64,000 nt of DNA from Melieria omissa. Taxonomy: Eukaryota; Arthropoda; Insecta; Diptera; Ulidiidae. Position 1 is the stretch's first letter. The number at the start of each line of letters is the position of its first letter. This document shows positions 63,647 through 64,000 of the stretch, piece after piece. The notes beneath the pieces were generated by a model. That model had not been told where the DNA came from. It saw only the letters and a list, made by a program, of their open reading frames with translations, and did no database searches. The position numbers and the translations under genes were made by a program. The stretch spans positions 154,929,920 through 154,993,919 of the forward strand of contig OZ020267.1 of assembly GCA_963971225.1 (NCBI GenBank), read 5' to 3'.

Positions 63647-64000
63647 CTGCCAAAATGTAAACCAGATGCAAACGAATACTATTTCATGCTACAAGCACTT
63701 TTTTTTAGTTTTGGAGTTATCCCGTTGGCTTGCACGTACTGTTCTATACAATGCAATCTTCAGAGCAAAGTAAATCCTAAGTAGCAAAACTTCTTTAGAT
63801 TTACTTTGACAGTTTACTTTGCTTCAGTGACAATGATTATTCCTCGACTTGTCAGGGATGACAGCTGCTCAACGCGGCAAGTTGTACCAGAGTGCTACCA
63901 GACTGGCACAACCATCTTAGTAATATTTGAAATTAGCACTGCCATATATCGCGTTTCCACACCAAAATGTGATAATTTCTTTTGGCATAATTAAATGTTG
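63647..64000. other. Upstream region of Ddx23
   Basis: Presumed promoter and 5' UTR of Ddx23. No second gene is supported. Confidence 0.5.

Overview
The window is nuclear DNA of a higher (brachyceran) fly. Every recognisable protein is fly-like and has short spliced introns of about 54-120 bp. The V-ATPase subunit A protein at 14544-16641 looks almost identical to Drosophila Vha68-2 as I remember it. The AT-rich, repeat-strewn spacers and intact non-autonomous hAT-type elements suit a tephritid fruit fly or relative, but species cannot be fixed from sequence alone. There is no bacterial, CRISPR, rRNA or viral content.

Layout. 1-10.5 kb: mostly non-coding, with a diverged 964-bp foldback element (4726-5689) and one unresolved candidate locus (7.4-8.5 kb). 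10.7-12.4 kb: a TATA-driven gene for a secreted, extremely His/Lys/Gly/Glu-rich protein, then an exon with CS-alpha-beta (defensin-like) cysteine spacing. 14.5-20.5 kb: two tail-to-tail genes for V-ATPase catalytic subunit A. 20.5-29.9 kb: gene desert with a 457-bp MITE and a possible BTB-type first exon. 29.9-32.0 kb: a peroxisomal acyl-CoA oxidase. 33.1-35.1 kb: a 2.0-kb hAT-type element with 8-bp target-site duplications and a 53-codon membrane smORF inside, followed by a terminal exon of an unknown small gene. 36.3-42.0 kb: the Golgi Yip1 protein YIPF5, whose introns hold a tRNA-like relic and a second hAT-type MITE. 44.7-46.9 kb: a third V-ATPase A gene. 48.9-52.0 kb: sorting nexin Snx6. 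52.6-53.5 kb: an unknown 285-aa protein. 54.3-56.3 kb: two tandem cytidine deaminases. 57.6-60.8 kb: the ATAC-complex acetyltransferase Atac2/KAT14. 60.9-63.6 kb: the spliceosomal DEAD-box helicase Prp28/DDX23, convergent with Atac2.

How the genes relate. The three V-ATPase A genes share identical exon boundaries. Around intron 2, including the intron itself, they are much more alike than elsewhere, the pattern expected of gene conversion. One copy has a 52-residue acidic N-terminal extension and a diverged C-terminus, suggesting a specialised isoform. E-box/CLEAR-like sites cluster upstream of the main copy. The other genes are ordinary housekeeping neighbours (endosome/Golgi traffic, pyrimidine salvage, peroxisomal beta-oxidation, chromatin, splicing) without operon-like coupling. 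CDS coordinates span first to last coding base; exon limits in the evidence were derived by hand from GT-AG sites and frame.
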